49,615 bases of DNA from positions 1 to 49,615 of the forward strand of contig BAAFSQ010000056.1 in the NCBI GenBank assembly GCA_054661495.1, read 5' to 3'. Of the stretch, positions 1 to 13,500 are shown piece after piece. Each line of letters starts with the position of its first letter. Position 1 is the stretch's first letter. The DNA comes from Zygophlyctis sp. KS116 (taxonomy: Eukaryota; Chytridiomycota). The notes below the pieces were generated by a model, which saw nothing but the letters and a program-made list of their open reading frames with translations, made no database searches and was not told the origin of the DNA. Made by a program: the position numbers and the translations under genes.

Positions 1-116
1 ATTTTTTAGATTATGCAGAATATTATTGCTCAAGCAGTTGAGAACATGCATCGGAAAATATTGCAAAAGTCGTGTTTTAGGTACATAATTATGTGCATAT
101 TTTTGAAATTCAACAG
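1..116 (+). other. Left edge; possible last exon of an upstream gene
   Basis: The window opens on a run of T followed by AG at positions 8-9, which looks like the 3' splice sites found throughout this window. What follows could be the final exon of a gene lying to the left, but three frames are possible and all are short, so I make no protein claim. The rest up to the tRNA is AT-rich and shows nothing else. Confidence 0.25.
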
Positions 117-189
117 GGCCGTGTGGCCAAATGGTTAAGGCGTTGGACTTCTAATCCAAAGATTGCGAGTTCGATCCTCGCCTCGGTCT
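117..189 (+). tRNA. tRNA-Arg (anticodon TCT)
   Basis: A full cloverleaf can be drawn. The D stem is GCC/GGC (126-128 with 139-141), the anticodon stem TTGGA/TCCAA flanks the loop CTTCTAA (148-154) with anticodon TCT at 150-152, and the T stem GCGAG/CTCGC encloses TTCGATC (170-176). The acceptor stem pairs GGCCGTG (117-123) with CTCGGTC (182-188), with one G-T wobble and one T-T mismatch. There is no intron. It reads AGA codons, which are common in this AT-rich genome. The argininosuccinate lyase start codon lies only 75 bases downstream on the same strand. Confidence 0.93.
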
Positions 190-264
190 ATTTTTGCACA
201 TTTTATGTTTTGGCTCCTTGTAAAAGTAGGACTTGAGCCCTATTGTAATTTTATCCAATCAGAG

Positions 265-1720
265 ATGTTATGGGGAGGTAGATTTACTGGAGCAACAGAT
301 CCACTCATGGAAGCGTTTAATGCATCAATTTCTTTTGATCGCAAGTTGGCACAAGTTGATATTCAGGGATCAGTGGCCTATGTAGAATGTCTTGGAGAGT
401 CTGGATTGATTGATCAAGAAGAATGCAAACAATTGATCACTGGATTAGAGAAAATCGGAATAGAATGGGAAACTGACAAGTTTAAAATAATGGAAAAGGA
501 TGAAGATATCCATTCGGCAAACGAGCGACGGTTGGAAGAATTGATCGGTTCAGTCGCTGGTAAACTTCATACAGGTAGATCTAGAAATGATCAAGTCGCT
601 ACAGATATCAGATTATGGTTGAAAGAAGAAGTGACTGAAATATCTAAAATTCTCAAGGATTTGATAAGTACATGCGTTAAAAGAGCTGAAAGTGAAATTG
701 ATGTATTAATGCCAGGATATACACATTTACAAAAAGCACAGCCGATTAGATGGTCTCATTACTTGATGTCTTTTGCTTGGTTATGGAAATCAGATTTGGA
801 TAGACTCCAAGAATTAAAAAGACGGTGTGATTCATGTCCATTAGGATCTGGTGCACTTGCTGGAAATCCATTTGGAATTGATAGATTTAGTTTAGCAAAA
901 CGCTTAGAATTTTCAAGTGTTATTCCAAATAGTCTTGTAGGAGTGTCTGATCGTGATTTTATAGTTGAATTCCTTTCTTGGGCGTCTCTTACAATGACTC
1001 ATTTAAGTAGATGGGCAGAAGATTTGATTATATACTCAACAGGTGAATTTGGATTTATAAAGTTATCTGATGCATATTCTACTGGATCTTCTCTAATGCC
1101 TCAAAAAAAGAATCCAGACTCTCTGGAATTAATTCGTGTATTTTTTTTAATTTAAATTCAAGGGGAAAACAGGTAGAATATTTGGAAATTTATCTGGGTT
1201 TCTAATGACTTATAAAGGTCTTCCTTCTACGTATAATAAAGATCTTCAAGAAGATAAAGAACCACTTTTTGATTCTGTTGAAACAATTAAAGGTGTATTA
1301 CTAATTTCAACTGGAGTTATTTCTACTTTAAAGGTAATTTTCCAAGTTTTTATAATAGGTCAATCCTTCAAAGATGAAGGCCGCACTTACTTTTGATATG
1401 CTTGCAACTGATCTTGCAGAGTATCTAGTAAGAAAAGGAGTATGAACTTTTCAATATTTAATTATTAGATCCCTTTTAGAGAAACACATCATATTGCTGG
1501 AGCTGCTGTCGCACTTGCAGAGAAATTAGAAATTCAGTTGAATGAGTTAACTCTAGCTCAATTTAAAACTTTACATTCGGCATTTGATCAGGACGTATGT
1601 TCTATCTGGGATTTTGAAATAAGCGTTGAAAAGAGAAATTCTTATGGAGGAACATCAAAGGATCGAGTGCTTGAGCAAGTTGAAGAGTTGAGCAAACGAT
1701 TGGAAAATTCCGCGTTTTAA
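265..1720 (+). CDS. ARG4: Argininosuccinate lyase
   Basis: Last step of arginine synthesis: argininosuccinate is split to arginine and fumarate, in the cytosol. The protein starts MLWGGRF, as in the family, so I place the start at 265; an upstream extension would run into the tRNA. Four exons (265-1137, 1163-1333, 1359-1439, 1469-1720) join into 458 residues, close to the usual 460. Visible motifs are [23 protein letters not shown] and the fumarase-superfamily signature [11 protein letters not shown] with its catalytic serine loop; then [16 protein letters not shown] and the C-terminal GGTSKDRV. The three introns are 25, 25 and 29 bases. The stop codon overlaps the possible ATG of the next gene. 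Confidence 0.95.
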
Positions 1721-3342
1721 TGAATGATGTTAAACTAACAACATTTTCTACCAATGCTGACTTTGCGTCAGAATTAGAAACTCATGCATTTACTTGTCTT
1801 TTAAAATCCTTGAGTGTCGACTTTATTAAACTTGCTATTTCCGATAGAAATGTATATTTATTTGTTTAAATTCTATAGGTGATGCTGTTGGTCCCCCGAC
1901 GAGAATCATTAGTTCTCGCTAAAGTAGATCTAAATACACTGCATGCTCATTTGTTTTACAGAAATTCCAATGATATTTTTCAGTTGATTTCATTTACAGG
2001 TCAAAAAGGTATTTCAGCACGGTTAACGGTAGCGTATATCAGTAAATCTAGAATTTATTTATTGGGTCAGATTATGATCCCTGTTGGTAAATTTATTTGG
2101 ACAATGGACAATGAATCTCTATGGAGATTTGAAATTCCAAAAGAATTAGGTAAGTTATTGCATTTTAAAGATAGAAAAGTGTGATTCAATTCAATTAATT
2201 TCAAATACTCCTACTCTATGTCATTTATCGTCTTGCGATCAGTCAATAGTTGCTACCATGATAAGAAGGCCTATACCAGAAGCTAAAGATAATGACATCA
2301 GATCAGATAAAAAAGAATCGTCGGTGCTAAAACAGATTTCTAGCTCAATGCCTACATTTTTTAACAAATCCAACGTGCCAATGGATGTTTTAGCGCCTGA
2401 TGCAAGGATAAATGATTCAGACTATAAATGCTATTCTCAAAGGATATCAGAGTCTAAATTTTATCTAGTGGCTCTAGAAACAAGGTCATTTTTAAATCAA
2501 GTTTTGTTAAGTTCTGATAAGTTGGCGAATATTATAACTGGAATGAGAAATTTCATATCAAAAATTAATTCGTGTATTTCTAGAATTCCAGTCAATCCAG
2601 AAATTTTGGACTTATTCAAGGAGGGTCTCTTGTCTCATGTTCTTTTAAAAATTCATCAAACGTAAATTTATTTTTTGAATAAGGATAGATGTTGGAAGTT
2701 GGCAATACAAGAAGAAGAAAAGAATGATGCGGTGTTTCAAATTAAATTATCATTAATCAATTTATCTGGATTTGCATTTGCAGATTTAGGTATTGATGGA
2801 GTCTTGGAAATGGAAAAAAGTCAGGAATGGAATGATTTGCTTCGCTGTACTGGATCAGATTTACTTTTTCTATCCCAATCTTTTTCTGTAAAGTTTATGG
2901 TAAAACTTATAACAAAATGTCATCAAGATATATCTGGTATTTTTTAAATTACTCAGAAATTTAGATACACTTGAACGTCTCAAACAATATTCCTCTTCAT
3001 CAAATGCAGATTTCTTACTCCCGTCTTTAATATTAATCATAATTCGATCTAATTCACCCAGAATCTGGATATTTTGCCATCTATTAATGAAATTTGGCGT
3101 TTTTGCTGAATTAGAAGGTCGTGATCAATACTGTGTAACCAATTTTGTATTTTTTATAACTTAACGATAAGGTGGCTGCATTTACATATATTAAGGACTC
3201 TATTCATCTTGAGAAATTGAATATAGCAACTACTACTGTTTCTGAATTTGATAAGCTAAATACTGCCTCGACAACTGCAAAAGATGAACTGCAAAATATT
3301 TCAAATACCTCAATAGCTATTACTAATAATGTTACACAATAA
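1720..3342 (+). CDS. Unknown protein, beta-rich N-terminus and helical C-terminus
   Basis: I do not recognise this family. Six exons can be joined without frame conflict through introns at 1852-1878, 2150-2174, 2662-2688, 2937-2964 and one ending just before GTGGCTGCA near 3172, giving roughly 490 residues. The first part (to about 2175) alternates hydrophobic residues as in a beta propeller or longin-like fold. The rest is long amphipathic helix, with no signal peptide or membrane span. The start ATG at 1720 would overlap the stop of argininosuccinate lyase (TAATG); an ATG at 1724 or 1727 is out of this frame. A large-complex scaffold such as an APC4-like or trafficking subunit is conceivable but not shown. 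Confidence 0.7.
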
Positions 3343-3374
3343 GTCTTTAGATAATAAATGTATTTATTTCGTTA

Positions 3375-4660
<1,286 letters not shown>

Positions 4661-4807
4661 CTATACTTTCTTTTATTTTACTGATACAATATTTTTCCAT
4701 CCGTCAAACTGGATCGCGAGTTTGGTACACACAGTCATAACCGGTCTGAACTGGAGCGGATGTAATTACCAAGCGATCAGAGACCCATCTTCTCTTAAAT
4801 TAAAAAA

Positions 4808-5937
4808 ATGATGGGAAATGCTGATGAAAGCTGCTCTGCTGCTGGCTCCAATAAAAGTTACGAAACGATGGCTACTGAATTGAATCAGGCTTTAGATAGC
4901 TATTATCAAAGTTGGAATCAAATTAGTGAGCAATGTCTCAAATATACTGAGGAAATAGCCGCTCTTAAGCAAAAGTACGAGACCGAATCTTTTGACTTGG
5001 ACCAGATTGCGTCTGATGAGCTCTGGGAAAACAGCTTTTTACCTCAAGTGAAAGCTTTGGAAGATGCCCAGTCTAAATTGGAAGAGAACAGAAAGGAACT
5101 TGAAGCTGAAAAAGTCAAGGTGTGTATGTCAGGAAATTTAAATTATAGGAATTCAGTAATATGGAGTTCTGGTGTAACAAAGATATTTCTAAAGCGATGG
5201 ATGACGCAGTTGCTAAAGCCAGAAGAATTGAAATAATCTGCAAAGATGGAATTTCGGACATTATCAGAAGAATTGAACCGGTCTAATATTTCAGTGATTT
5301 GGAAGCAAAGGGAATGACGTTTTGTCCTGAATCCAAAATCACTTTTATGGTTTCTGGTACGAGAAAGATGGTTGAGAGTCAATTTGGATTGCTATTTGCC
5401 TATGAGGATATGGATACGGACATATTGCGCTTGGATTTGCACATTGTGGAGAGAAATGTTTTGGATCGCAAACGAAAATATGAAGATTGCTCTATGGATG
5501 GACCATGGAACTTTGGACCTTGGGATAGAGCTGAAGTATTACGTTTCAAAGAAGGAGTCAATATCTGCGGTTGGGGTAATTGGAAAGGTGAATTATTTGT
5601 CTTGTTAACTGATTCAGGTGTTGCAGAGACTGTAAAGACCCGTAGTGTTGAATCTGTCCGCACCTTTTGCAGAAGCAGCGAGGGAATGCAGTTCAAACCC
5701 ACTCAGATACCGTATCAGCGCTCCGCTTATTCGGACTTGGCTGAAACTGTTAAACACTTGAGTCGTGGTTTGCGAATTATTGATCATGAATCTGGAAACG
5801 AAAATGGGCATCTGGGTGGCGTGTTAGATGGTTCTACTAGTGTCGCACCTCTTCGCTTGGCTTATTCAGATTTGGCTGAAGCTGCAAAACACTTGAGTCG
5901 TGGTTTGCAAAAGATTGATAATGAGTCTGGAAACTAA
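4808..5937 (+). CDS. Coiled-coil and Myb/SANT-like protein with C-terminal tandem repeats
   Basis: The N-terminal 110 residues are coiled coil. After about residue 210 comes a Myb-like block: WDRAEVLRFKEGV, GWGNWKG, VAETVKTRS, ESVRTF, which resembles SHAQKYF-type Myb repeats once a 30-base in-frame intron at 5588-5617 is removed. The C-terminus has two copies of a unit beginning AYSDLAE and ending in ESGN. Introns at 5120-5148 and 5588-5617 are sound. At 5284 the frame meets TAA; a 30-base GT-AG intron at 5281-5310 would remove it and give 346 residues, but its donor GTCTAA is odd. Function is unknown; a chromatin or transcription role is an inference from the Myb block. Confidence 0.65.
5728..5934 (+). 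repeat. Two tandem coding repeats at the end of the Myb-like gene
   Basis: The copies at about 5728-5799 and 5863-5934 are 72 bases each and share most positions, for example CACTTGAGTCGTGGTTTGC in both. Each encodes a unit running from YSDLAE through KHLSRGL to ESGN. They are separated by a 63-base linker and end directly at the stop codon. The drift between copies is mostly at third codon positions plus a few replacements, so the duplication is not brand new but the protein unit is kept. Confidence 0.85.
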
Positions 5938-6118
5938 ACATTTTTCGGACATGAAATCCTACTTAATGTTTTTAGCGGATAAAGTTTCTCTTGTTTATCT
6001 TTTCATATCGCTGAATAAATATGATGGGTATAATTTCGTGAGCAGAGTATTGAGCTCTTTAGCCAACTCAGCGACACCATAGATCATCAATCTCCTGAAC
6101 CTCACCAGGACGCAGGGA

Positions 6119-7473
6119 ATGATCAAAGACTTCATAATCGCTTACAAATCCAAACTATATTTTTACTTGGAAGAAGAGAGGACATCATCCCTTACATATG
6201 GCATGATCCAGGGTATCTGCCAACTTATGACCAATTTCAGTACAGAAAATGTTGAAATCGTTCGAGGGACAATATATACGTTGCATATACTAGTTCCAGA
6301 GCCTCGATTGTTTATAATTCTGAAAGTGATCAATTCCTCAACATCTGCTTCCGATGATCACTTGAAAGCATATTTGAAACGTGCATGGGATTGGTATCAT
6401 TTGTTTTATGGATCGTCAATTTCTAGAGAAAAATGCTTCTTATTCTTTTCAAGATATCTGTCAATTTCCGGAAATCAGTTATCATTATTTACCACTCTTC
6501 CTAGTAAGATTATTATTGTTTTATTTGAAGTGATTTCATTTATGCCACTGAAGGCTTTTGATTACTTATCTCTAAAAGATTTACATATGGAAATCATGGA
6601 TCAGTTTCCTATTCTGAGAAGATCATTAATACTATGGAAACATTTTCTTGCGTTTTCTACTTTGAAAAGTGAAAAGGATACATGGATTCTGTATGATTAT
6701 TTAAGTCATCCAGAAACAGGGAAAGTTGAGGATGGTTTGATAAGTCAAGTTAAAGATAAGGCTCAAGTAAGTTTTACAAGTTTATATTTTAGGCGATTAT
6801 ATCCACTAGGCGATTAGGATGGTGCTATGATACAGGAAAGCATCATAATACCATATTTGTTGGGTATTTAATTTCATTCCCTATAAAGTATGTATATACT
6901 AGTTCTGGTAAACAGATTCTTTTACTATATCAAGTAAGTTTTAAGTTTTTAAGAATTAGAACATGGATTGGCTTTTTACTTTTGTAATTGACTGTACTTA
7001 TCAAGATCAATTATCGCAATCTTTTCTAGACTCTCTAGCGCAACACTTGAACAAATTTCATGATTTGAATAGCGTGTTTCTAGAATCATTCAACTCAAAT
7101 TCCAAATATTTGTATCCTTTTAATACTAATTTCTAGAGATGGTATTTCAGACTTTAAATTCTTTTACTATAATGACAAGAGTTTAGCTTACAAAACCTCT
7201 TGCAAAGGATTTAAAGGAATTTCACCAAAGTTGGAAGCTGCGCTTGACTCAATTGTACAGGAAATAAATTCTGGGTATTTCAAATATTTTCTAAAAAATA
7301 GATGCAACTTTATTATACAAAGATCAGTTGATGATCTGTGGTTGATTGGAAAAAAATTTCTAGGTAGATCATTATATCTCATACTACCAAAAACCGACTC
7401 TCCCGAATCAGCGCAGGAAATATTTGATTCAATTTGTAAAAGAAGCTTTCCAGAACTTGACGGCTCTTTGTAA
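6119..7473 (+). CDS. Ccz1-like vacuolar fusion protein (longin domain)
   Basis: Ccz1 with Mon1 forms the exchange factor that activates Rab7/Ypt7 on late endosomes and vacuoles. The N-terminus has the Ccz1 pattern: a first strand with KSKLYFYLEEE, a helix GMIQGICQLMTNFS, then PEPRLFIILKV and a helix before WDWYHLFYGS. The C-terminus ends DLWLIGKKFLGRSLYLIL, like the last strands of the third longin module. Five exons (introns 6767-6792, 6934-6959, 7112-7136 with a TACTAAT branch site, and 7275-7301, the last in-frame and possibly retained) give 416 residues, shorter than many Ccz1 proteins. The assignment rests on pattern rather than a diagnostic motif, so another longin protein is possible. 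Confidence 0.5.
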
Positions 7474-7517
7474 GCTTTTCATAGGTTCAGGATAGAAATT
7501 AGTTAAGTTGTACATTT

Positions 7518-9151
7518 ATGAATTCTTTTCTTAGCTCCCCATTTCTTTCTTTTCTATCTTCAGGATATTTTTATACACTGATCATTCAGGCGCTAGTAGT
7601 AAATCGGATCACTGCGATCGCCGTTCCTGTAATTCCAGGCCCATTGACGCCCCGATCTAGATTGTTTTTAAGAATTCCTCTCTTGATCGCTCTTACCATT
7701 ATTATTATCGGCCTTTGTAGATCCAATGATTGGGTGAATTTACTATTTTATTTTCTCACTGCATCTCATGTGGTTGATAAGTTGGTCTTGTGTTTGGAAA
7801 CTGGAGTTTCTACAATTATTAGCAATGATCATTCGCCAAATTTGGTTGAATGGGGTATTTCAGTATATTCTAAATTTCTAAAAAATAGATTTACTTTTAT
7901 CCATTGCGAAAAAGTGATTCTCATGAATTGGATCCTTTTCTGATCATTTGTCTAATTCATTCTTGCCAAGTTTGGTTAATGAATTTTATGGGAATTTTTG
8001 GAAAAGATAGGGAATATAGGTTACTTCCAACGACTTTCTTTGGGATTATAAACTTGATACATTTTACATATTGTCTATTGATGCAGGAAAATGGATATCC
8101 GGCATTGTTCATGATGGCTAGGATACCAGAGATCTTTGTCATTGGTCTAATTGCATTTGTTTATAGTTTACATAGAATATCTTTTCTACTTCATCATGGA
8201 AACATTCGATCTCTGCCTATCAGGTATAGAGACTGGCCTTTTTCTGATGATTTTCAAACAGTTTTGTTCAATATTGGAATAACTTGTTTAAGGACAACAC
8301 GATCTTTGGGGTTTTTAAATGAACTTGGTCCTATTAAGATACCATTGGGCGCTGGAATTTCACCTGAATATACGACTGTGATTAAAAAGCGTTTTGAAAG
8401 ACAAAATGGGTTCTTAAACAAGGAAGAATTTCTACCCACGCCAGTATCACCCTCTAGAATTTCGGAACGGTTGGTGCCTTGGATATTATCTCTGAGTTTT
8501 GCTTACACCTTTCTTCAATTTTTGCAGCTGTGAATATATAAATTCCTACTCAAGATCATTGGTAAAAAACAAGACTTTCAAACTTCTAATGATGGAAAAC
8601 AAGAGTTTGAAAGTGATGTAGATTCTGATTATGATCCCATGCAAATAGAAGGAGACTATGATGACACAAGCTCTGAATCTGAATCTGAAGGTTATGATTC
8701 GTCTTTAGAAGATGAAAATGCTCAGTTATGTGAAGAAATTGTAAGTTTAACAAGAGATTTGAATGAAAATATTCATTCGAGTAATTCATCTGCAGATTTA
8801 AGTGGCCTTGGTACAATAGGACAGATTTTCAAGCTTTTAAATCAGCCAAAGCAGTTAATTACTAGGAGTCAAGTCAAATCACTTAATCATGCTGGAATTT
8901 CCAATCAAATTATTCCTGATTCGTTTAGTCCGCTCAAAAGTTCTAGTGATTTATTTTCTTTAGGAGACTCAAACTTCTCTGCTCGTAAATGTGTTGTCTG
9001 TAAAAGTGATATTCGTTGCATTGTGCTAAGACCTTGTGGTTGTCTTTGTTTATGTGATGATTGTCGAATAGCTTTAGCCGCCAGAAAATTTAAAGATTGC
9101 CCATGCTGTAGGGCATCAGTTTCTGGTTATAGTAGAATATACGAGCCATAG
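7518..9151 (+). CDS. Asi1/Asi3-like multispan membrane RING E3 ubiquitin ligase
   Basis: In yeast, Asi1 and Asi3 are ubiquitin ligases of the inner nuclear membrane. Here several membrane spans (for example residues 12-30, 50-70, 75-90, and more in exon 2) are followed by an acidic low-complexity stretch and a C-terminal RING: CVVCKSDIRCIVLRPCGC, LCDDCRIALAARKF, CPCCRASVSGYSRI. The last segment is very close to the Asi C-terminus, where the RING sits almost at the end of the protein. Intron 1 (7863-7888) is clear. The next junction (8530-8555) is not: a normal 25-base intron leaves the frames off by one, so either an unusual splice or a one-base indel in the nearby A run at 8564-8569 is needed. 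Length is about 527 residues. Confidence 0.8.
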
Positions 9152-9219
9152 TATGATGAATATTATCCTGGAAAATAAAGAATAGCTGTATTTACATCTA
9201 GGTCAGCGAGTAGGCGGCC

Positions 9220-10558
9220 ATGAATCGTTTTCTTTCTTCCGCAAACTGTTTAGCTTCTGTATCATCCAGAAAATTACACTTCAGCTCATTCTCAAAATGG
9301 ATGAAGCCGATGCAAGCCAATGCTGATGGATGGGATCAAGCGGTTTTAAATTCGGAGAAGTTGATCAGGATCAAAGATCGTCCAATCATTAATCCGAAAG
9401 AACTTTTAGGACAAGACTTCCAGCTGCTAATTGATAATATATCAAGATTACTGTCTTCTGGCCATCCAGTGCTAAATACGATTTCAAACTATTATTTTTC
9501 TAAAAAAGGAAAACATATCAGGCCATTAATGTATGGAAATGTTTGCTAATAACTAGTGTTCTTTTGATGTCTCAAGCAACTGCATCTAAATCAAATCAAA
9601 AAGTCATTAATATTGATCAAAAGCTTTCTCTTTTAGACTCTATTTCCTTTCTTTCTCCTCAACCTGCAAAGGGAAATCCGCTGATTTTGCCTCAACAGAA
9701 AAGGCTAGCAGAAATTATTGAAATGATTCATACAGCTTCTCTTTTGCACGATGATGTAATTGACGGAGCGAGTACTCGTAGATCGCAGCCATCGGCCAAT
9801 GAAGCATTTGGAAATAAGATGGCGATTCTAGCTGGTGACTTTTTACTAGCAAGAGCATCTGTAGCATTAGCAAGATTAAGAAATGTGGAAGTCTTGGAAA
9901 TAATGGCTACGGTTATATCAAACTTGGTTGAGGGTGAATTTATGCAACTCAAAAATGCAAAGTCTACAAGATCTATATTTAACTTTTGGAAATCAAAAGA
10001 CACTATCTGGAATGATATGTTTGATTATTATATGGAAAAGACATATCTGAAAACGGCAAGTTTGATTGCTAAAAGCTGTGAAGCTAGTGCGATTCTTGGC
10101 GGTTGTGATAGCAAAACAGTGGAATTGTCGTACTTATATGGCAAAAATCTGGGGTTGGCATTTCAGGTAACTCAATATTTGTTGAGGTTAAATAGGTCAT
10201 TGATGATGTATTGGATTTCGTCGTATCATCTGAAGAGTTAGGAAAACCAGCTAATGCTGATCTCAAACTCGGGTTAGCCACCGCACCTGTTATTTATGCT
10301 TCACTAGAATTTCCAGAATTGGTTGAACCTATAAAAAGAAATTTCTCAAATCCTGGGGATGTTGTTTTGGTATGATTACTTTTTTTTATATTGAAGGTAC
10401 GGGAATTAGTAATGAAAAGCAACGGAATTGAAAATGCACGAAATTTAGCCTCTCATTTATGTAAGGAAGCCGCCGAGTCTATTTCTCAGTTACCTCCTAG
10501 TTCCGCCCGAACAGCTTTAATTCAGCTCACTGAGGCGGTTTTGCTCAGGCGCAAATAA
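9220..10558 (+). CDS. COQ1: Mitochondrial long-chain polyprenyl diphosphate synthase
   Basis: Makes the isoprenoid tail of ubiquinone in mitochondria. Four exons (9220-9530, 9557-10166, 10196-10369, 10397-10558; introns 26, 29 and 27 bases) give 418 residues. The start has a mitochondrial-type leader rich in Ser, Arg and Lys. Both aspartate-rich motifs are present: LLHDDVID (first) and FQVIDDVLDF (second), with GKHIRPLI and GEFMQLKNA as expected for trans-prenyltransferases. One point is unusual: between GKHIRPLI and the first Asp motif there is an insert of about 35 residues, seen in several fungal Coq1 proteins. The chain length made cannot be read from the sequence. Confidence 0.93.
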
Positions 10559-10595
10559 TTCTAAAATAAATGCATTACATATTAATTATTTACAA

Positions 10596-13500
10596 TCAAC
10601 CCAGCTGACTTTTATAAATGTACCCCATGAGCAAAGCGAGTCCAAAAAACGTTCCCGATAAGCAAAGAGTCAGCCATTCACGACCAGTGTTTGGAGGTTC
10701 ATTGTAGACATAAACAATGAACTCTGTGGAGAGGTTGCATGAGCTGCTGTCTAGTAACATGATTTGGAAATGATATAATTCTGAGCCCTTCATATAAGAC
10801 AAACTAAAAAAGGATCTTACCATCCATTTAATACTGTCGCCATTTACAGGATCAATTATAGCCGATAACAGATGAGACTTATTTGAACAGTCTGCGACTG
10901 CTATATTATTAGCATATTTAAAAATATTACATGAAATACAATAGTCGGTTCGGTTATTGACTTCTCTGATTGAATATTGAATACTCACAGGAGTATCTAT
11001 TCCGTTTGAAGATATGAAAAATTGAGGAATATAAGGCGTTAAGTAAGATGTTCTCATAGCCTAAGAGGTCAAATTTTAAAATATACTCTGTCAATGCAGT
11101 CAGAATTTGAAGATTCCATTGAAAGCCGCTGAGCATCACTGCAGCTGCAAGATTTACGATTTGATTTTGCTAAGCATGCTTTGTATGTTCCAGTGGATTT
11201 AGAAATTCCAAATATATCATTATGTCGGGGCTTTTCGGGATCAGCGTTATATACATTATTAGAAATGGGGACAGAGGCCCCAAGATGAGATGGAGGGCGA
11301 TAATTAAACTTCACTTAATAGAAAATTGCATACCGGGAGTTCTTCAACAAGATAGGTTGAAGCTTGAAAATCATATATATGTTCATTAAGAAATGCATGG
11401 GCAGTTAGATTTCGCTCGAAGTGGAGATAACGCGGTGAATTGCAAAGGTTTTGTAAGTAAATTGTCTGTGAAGCGTGTTCGCAGGATAAAGTGCTGAATG
11501 ATGGCTTTAAATTTAAGAGAAAAGTACCCTTGTTGGTTTAAAAGGTATCGACTTACAATAGCGCCATTATCAATGAGAGAAACGTTAACGTCAGATCTCA
11601 TCAATGTTGGATCCCAATACTGTGAAATCTGCTTGTTAAAATAATCCGAATTAGCAAATCTTAGTGTAACTTCCGGAATGATAGAGAAATTTTTTCGTTT
11701 CGTGAATCTGAATGAAGATTGATACTGTTCATTAAATCCATTTCCAACGAATTGGATCGGGGTTTCAACACTGCTGGTTGAAAATATAATGGGGCAATCG
11801 TCTAAATTAATTCTCCATTTCCGCTTCTATTTTCATTGGAAATAAAATTACCAAATTGCTTACAGAAGGATAAGCTCCAGATATGTGAAATGGCAATGTG
11901 AATACAATCCTCCAGGATCCAGGTAAATACGTTCCATTGATAAATGGAACAACAGGAGTAAGAATTAAATATCCATTTTCAAATAGATCAATTATACCCC
12001 ATCCGGCATCAGTTAACAGATATGCTTTTGATAAATCTGGCGCGTTAAAATTAAAATATCATACTATAGGATGGAAGTAAGCCAGGAGAAATATATCCAA
12101 AACTTCCTGATGAATTTGATAACATCGTCAAATTTTGACGAAAGGTAGTTGGATGTTCAGAAAAGGATCGGAAATCATATAATGACCAAGTTCCAACATG
12201 CGCGTCAGCCGTACTAATAGGAGGCAAAATTACCATCCCGGTAGCGTGAGTATAATTTGTGATTTTTGTGATCAAAATTGATCCCAAATGAAGAATAACT
12301 GTTTTTCCAACATCGCTTAAAAGCCAACCATTTTCCGTGAAATTAGAAACAATAAGTTCAACATAATTTGTAGGCTGAGTAGGGAGTCCCTTTTCAATTA
12401 TATCTCTTTTATTTGCGACTCCTAGAATTGTAAGATTTCCAGATGTCGCTGGACTTGCAGTATCTGTTTCCGGTACTAAAAGTGACTTGATGTTCCCATA
12501 CAAAACTTTTCCGTCCTCCGATACATGGCTTATAGAGAATTCTCCTCCATTTTCATGAATGATTTTGTATCCAGAAAGATCTTTCGTCACTAGATTACTC
12601 CCATTGACGTAAAATTGCATAGTATTCTCCCCTGTCCACATAGGAATCAATGTTAGCCCCGAAGATTCATCTAAATTAGCTTTTTCGAATTCAATTGCAA
12701 TTTTCCGTTTCAAAATAAAAGGCACGCCTTTAGAAGGCAAGAGAATCGATCCTGACGATTCAACAAATCCTGCATATGTGAGCGGAATTGAAAATGACCA
12801 AAATGAGCCCGTATTATCAGTCGAGATGGCAATATGCTCTGCTTGATGACTACTGATGCTCCTTATCTCTATCGTATTGGTAGATAACGTACTCCCATAA
12901 AAAATTCGATTAAAGTTTGTTCTGATCATATATGCATCATTAAAAATACCAGAATCAAACTCAACAACATATTCATCGGCTAAAAATAATCCGGATTGTA
13001 TTTCTATGAAAGAAAAGCCACCATCAGAAGAAATCCAAATCTCTTTTCAGTAAGGTGTTAATTACCTCTGAGCCATAAACAAATATATTATTTGTTTTGG
13101 ACTGAAAATCCATACCAGCTACCTTTAAATCAGACGAAAAATTAAATGTCAGCTTTGGAGATCCATTTCCTGCATCTAAAACGACAGATGCATGATCAAT
13201 TAAGCAAGAAGAGTTTCCAGAACATACTATTTGATCATTTCCAAAAAGTGGATTCCCCACCAGATAAACATGCCTCTGATTTATGACATCCCGAAAGGCA
13301 CTAAAGAAAACGCTATTACTTTCAATCCCAATTATATCGCTGACAGCGACACTATTCCAGTTGGGGTTTAAACTGGCACTTAAGTCACCAACTTCTCCGT
13401 AGAGCAGGTGAGATGATGTGTTATAGTAGATTATGTAAACTAAATGCTGGTAGCTATCTAAACAATCAGATTTTCCAAATATTCGCGTAAAATTCATAAA

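Noticed and set aside
13024-13065. An apparent frame break in the CatSper gene near LLKRDLDFF
   Set aside because: A 25-base intron at 13041-13065 removes it and yields WISSDGGFSF in frame.
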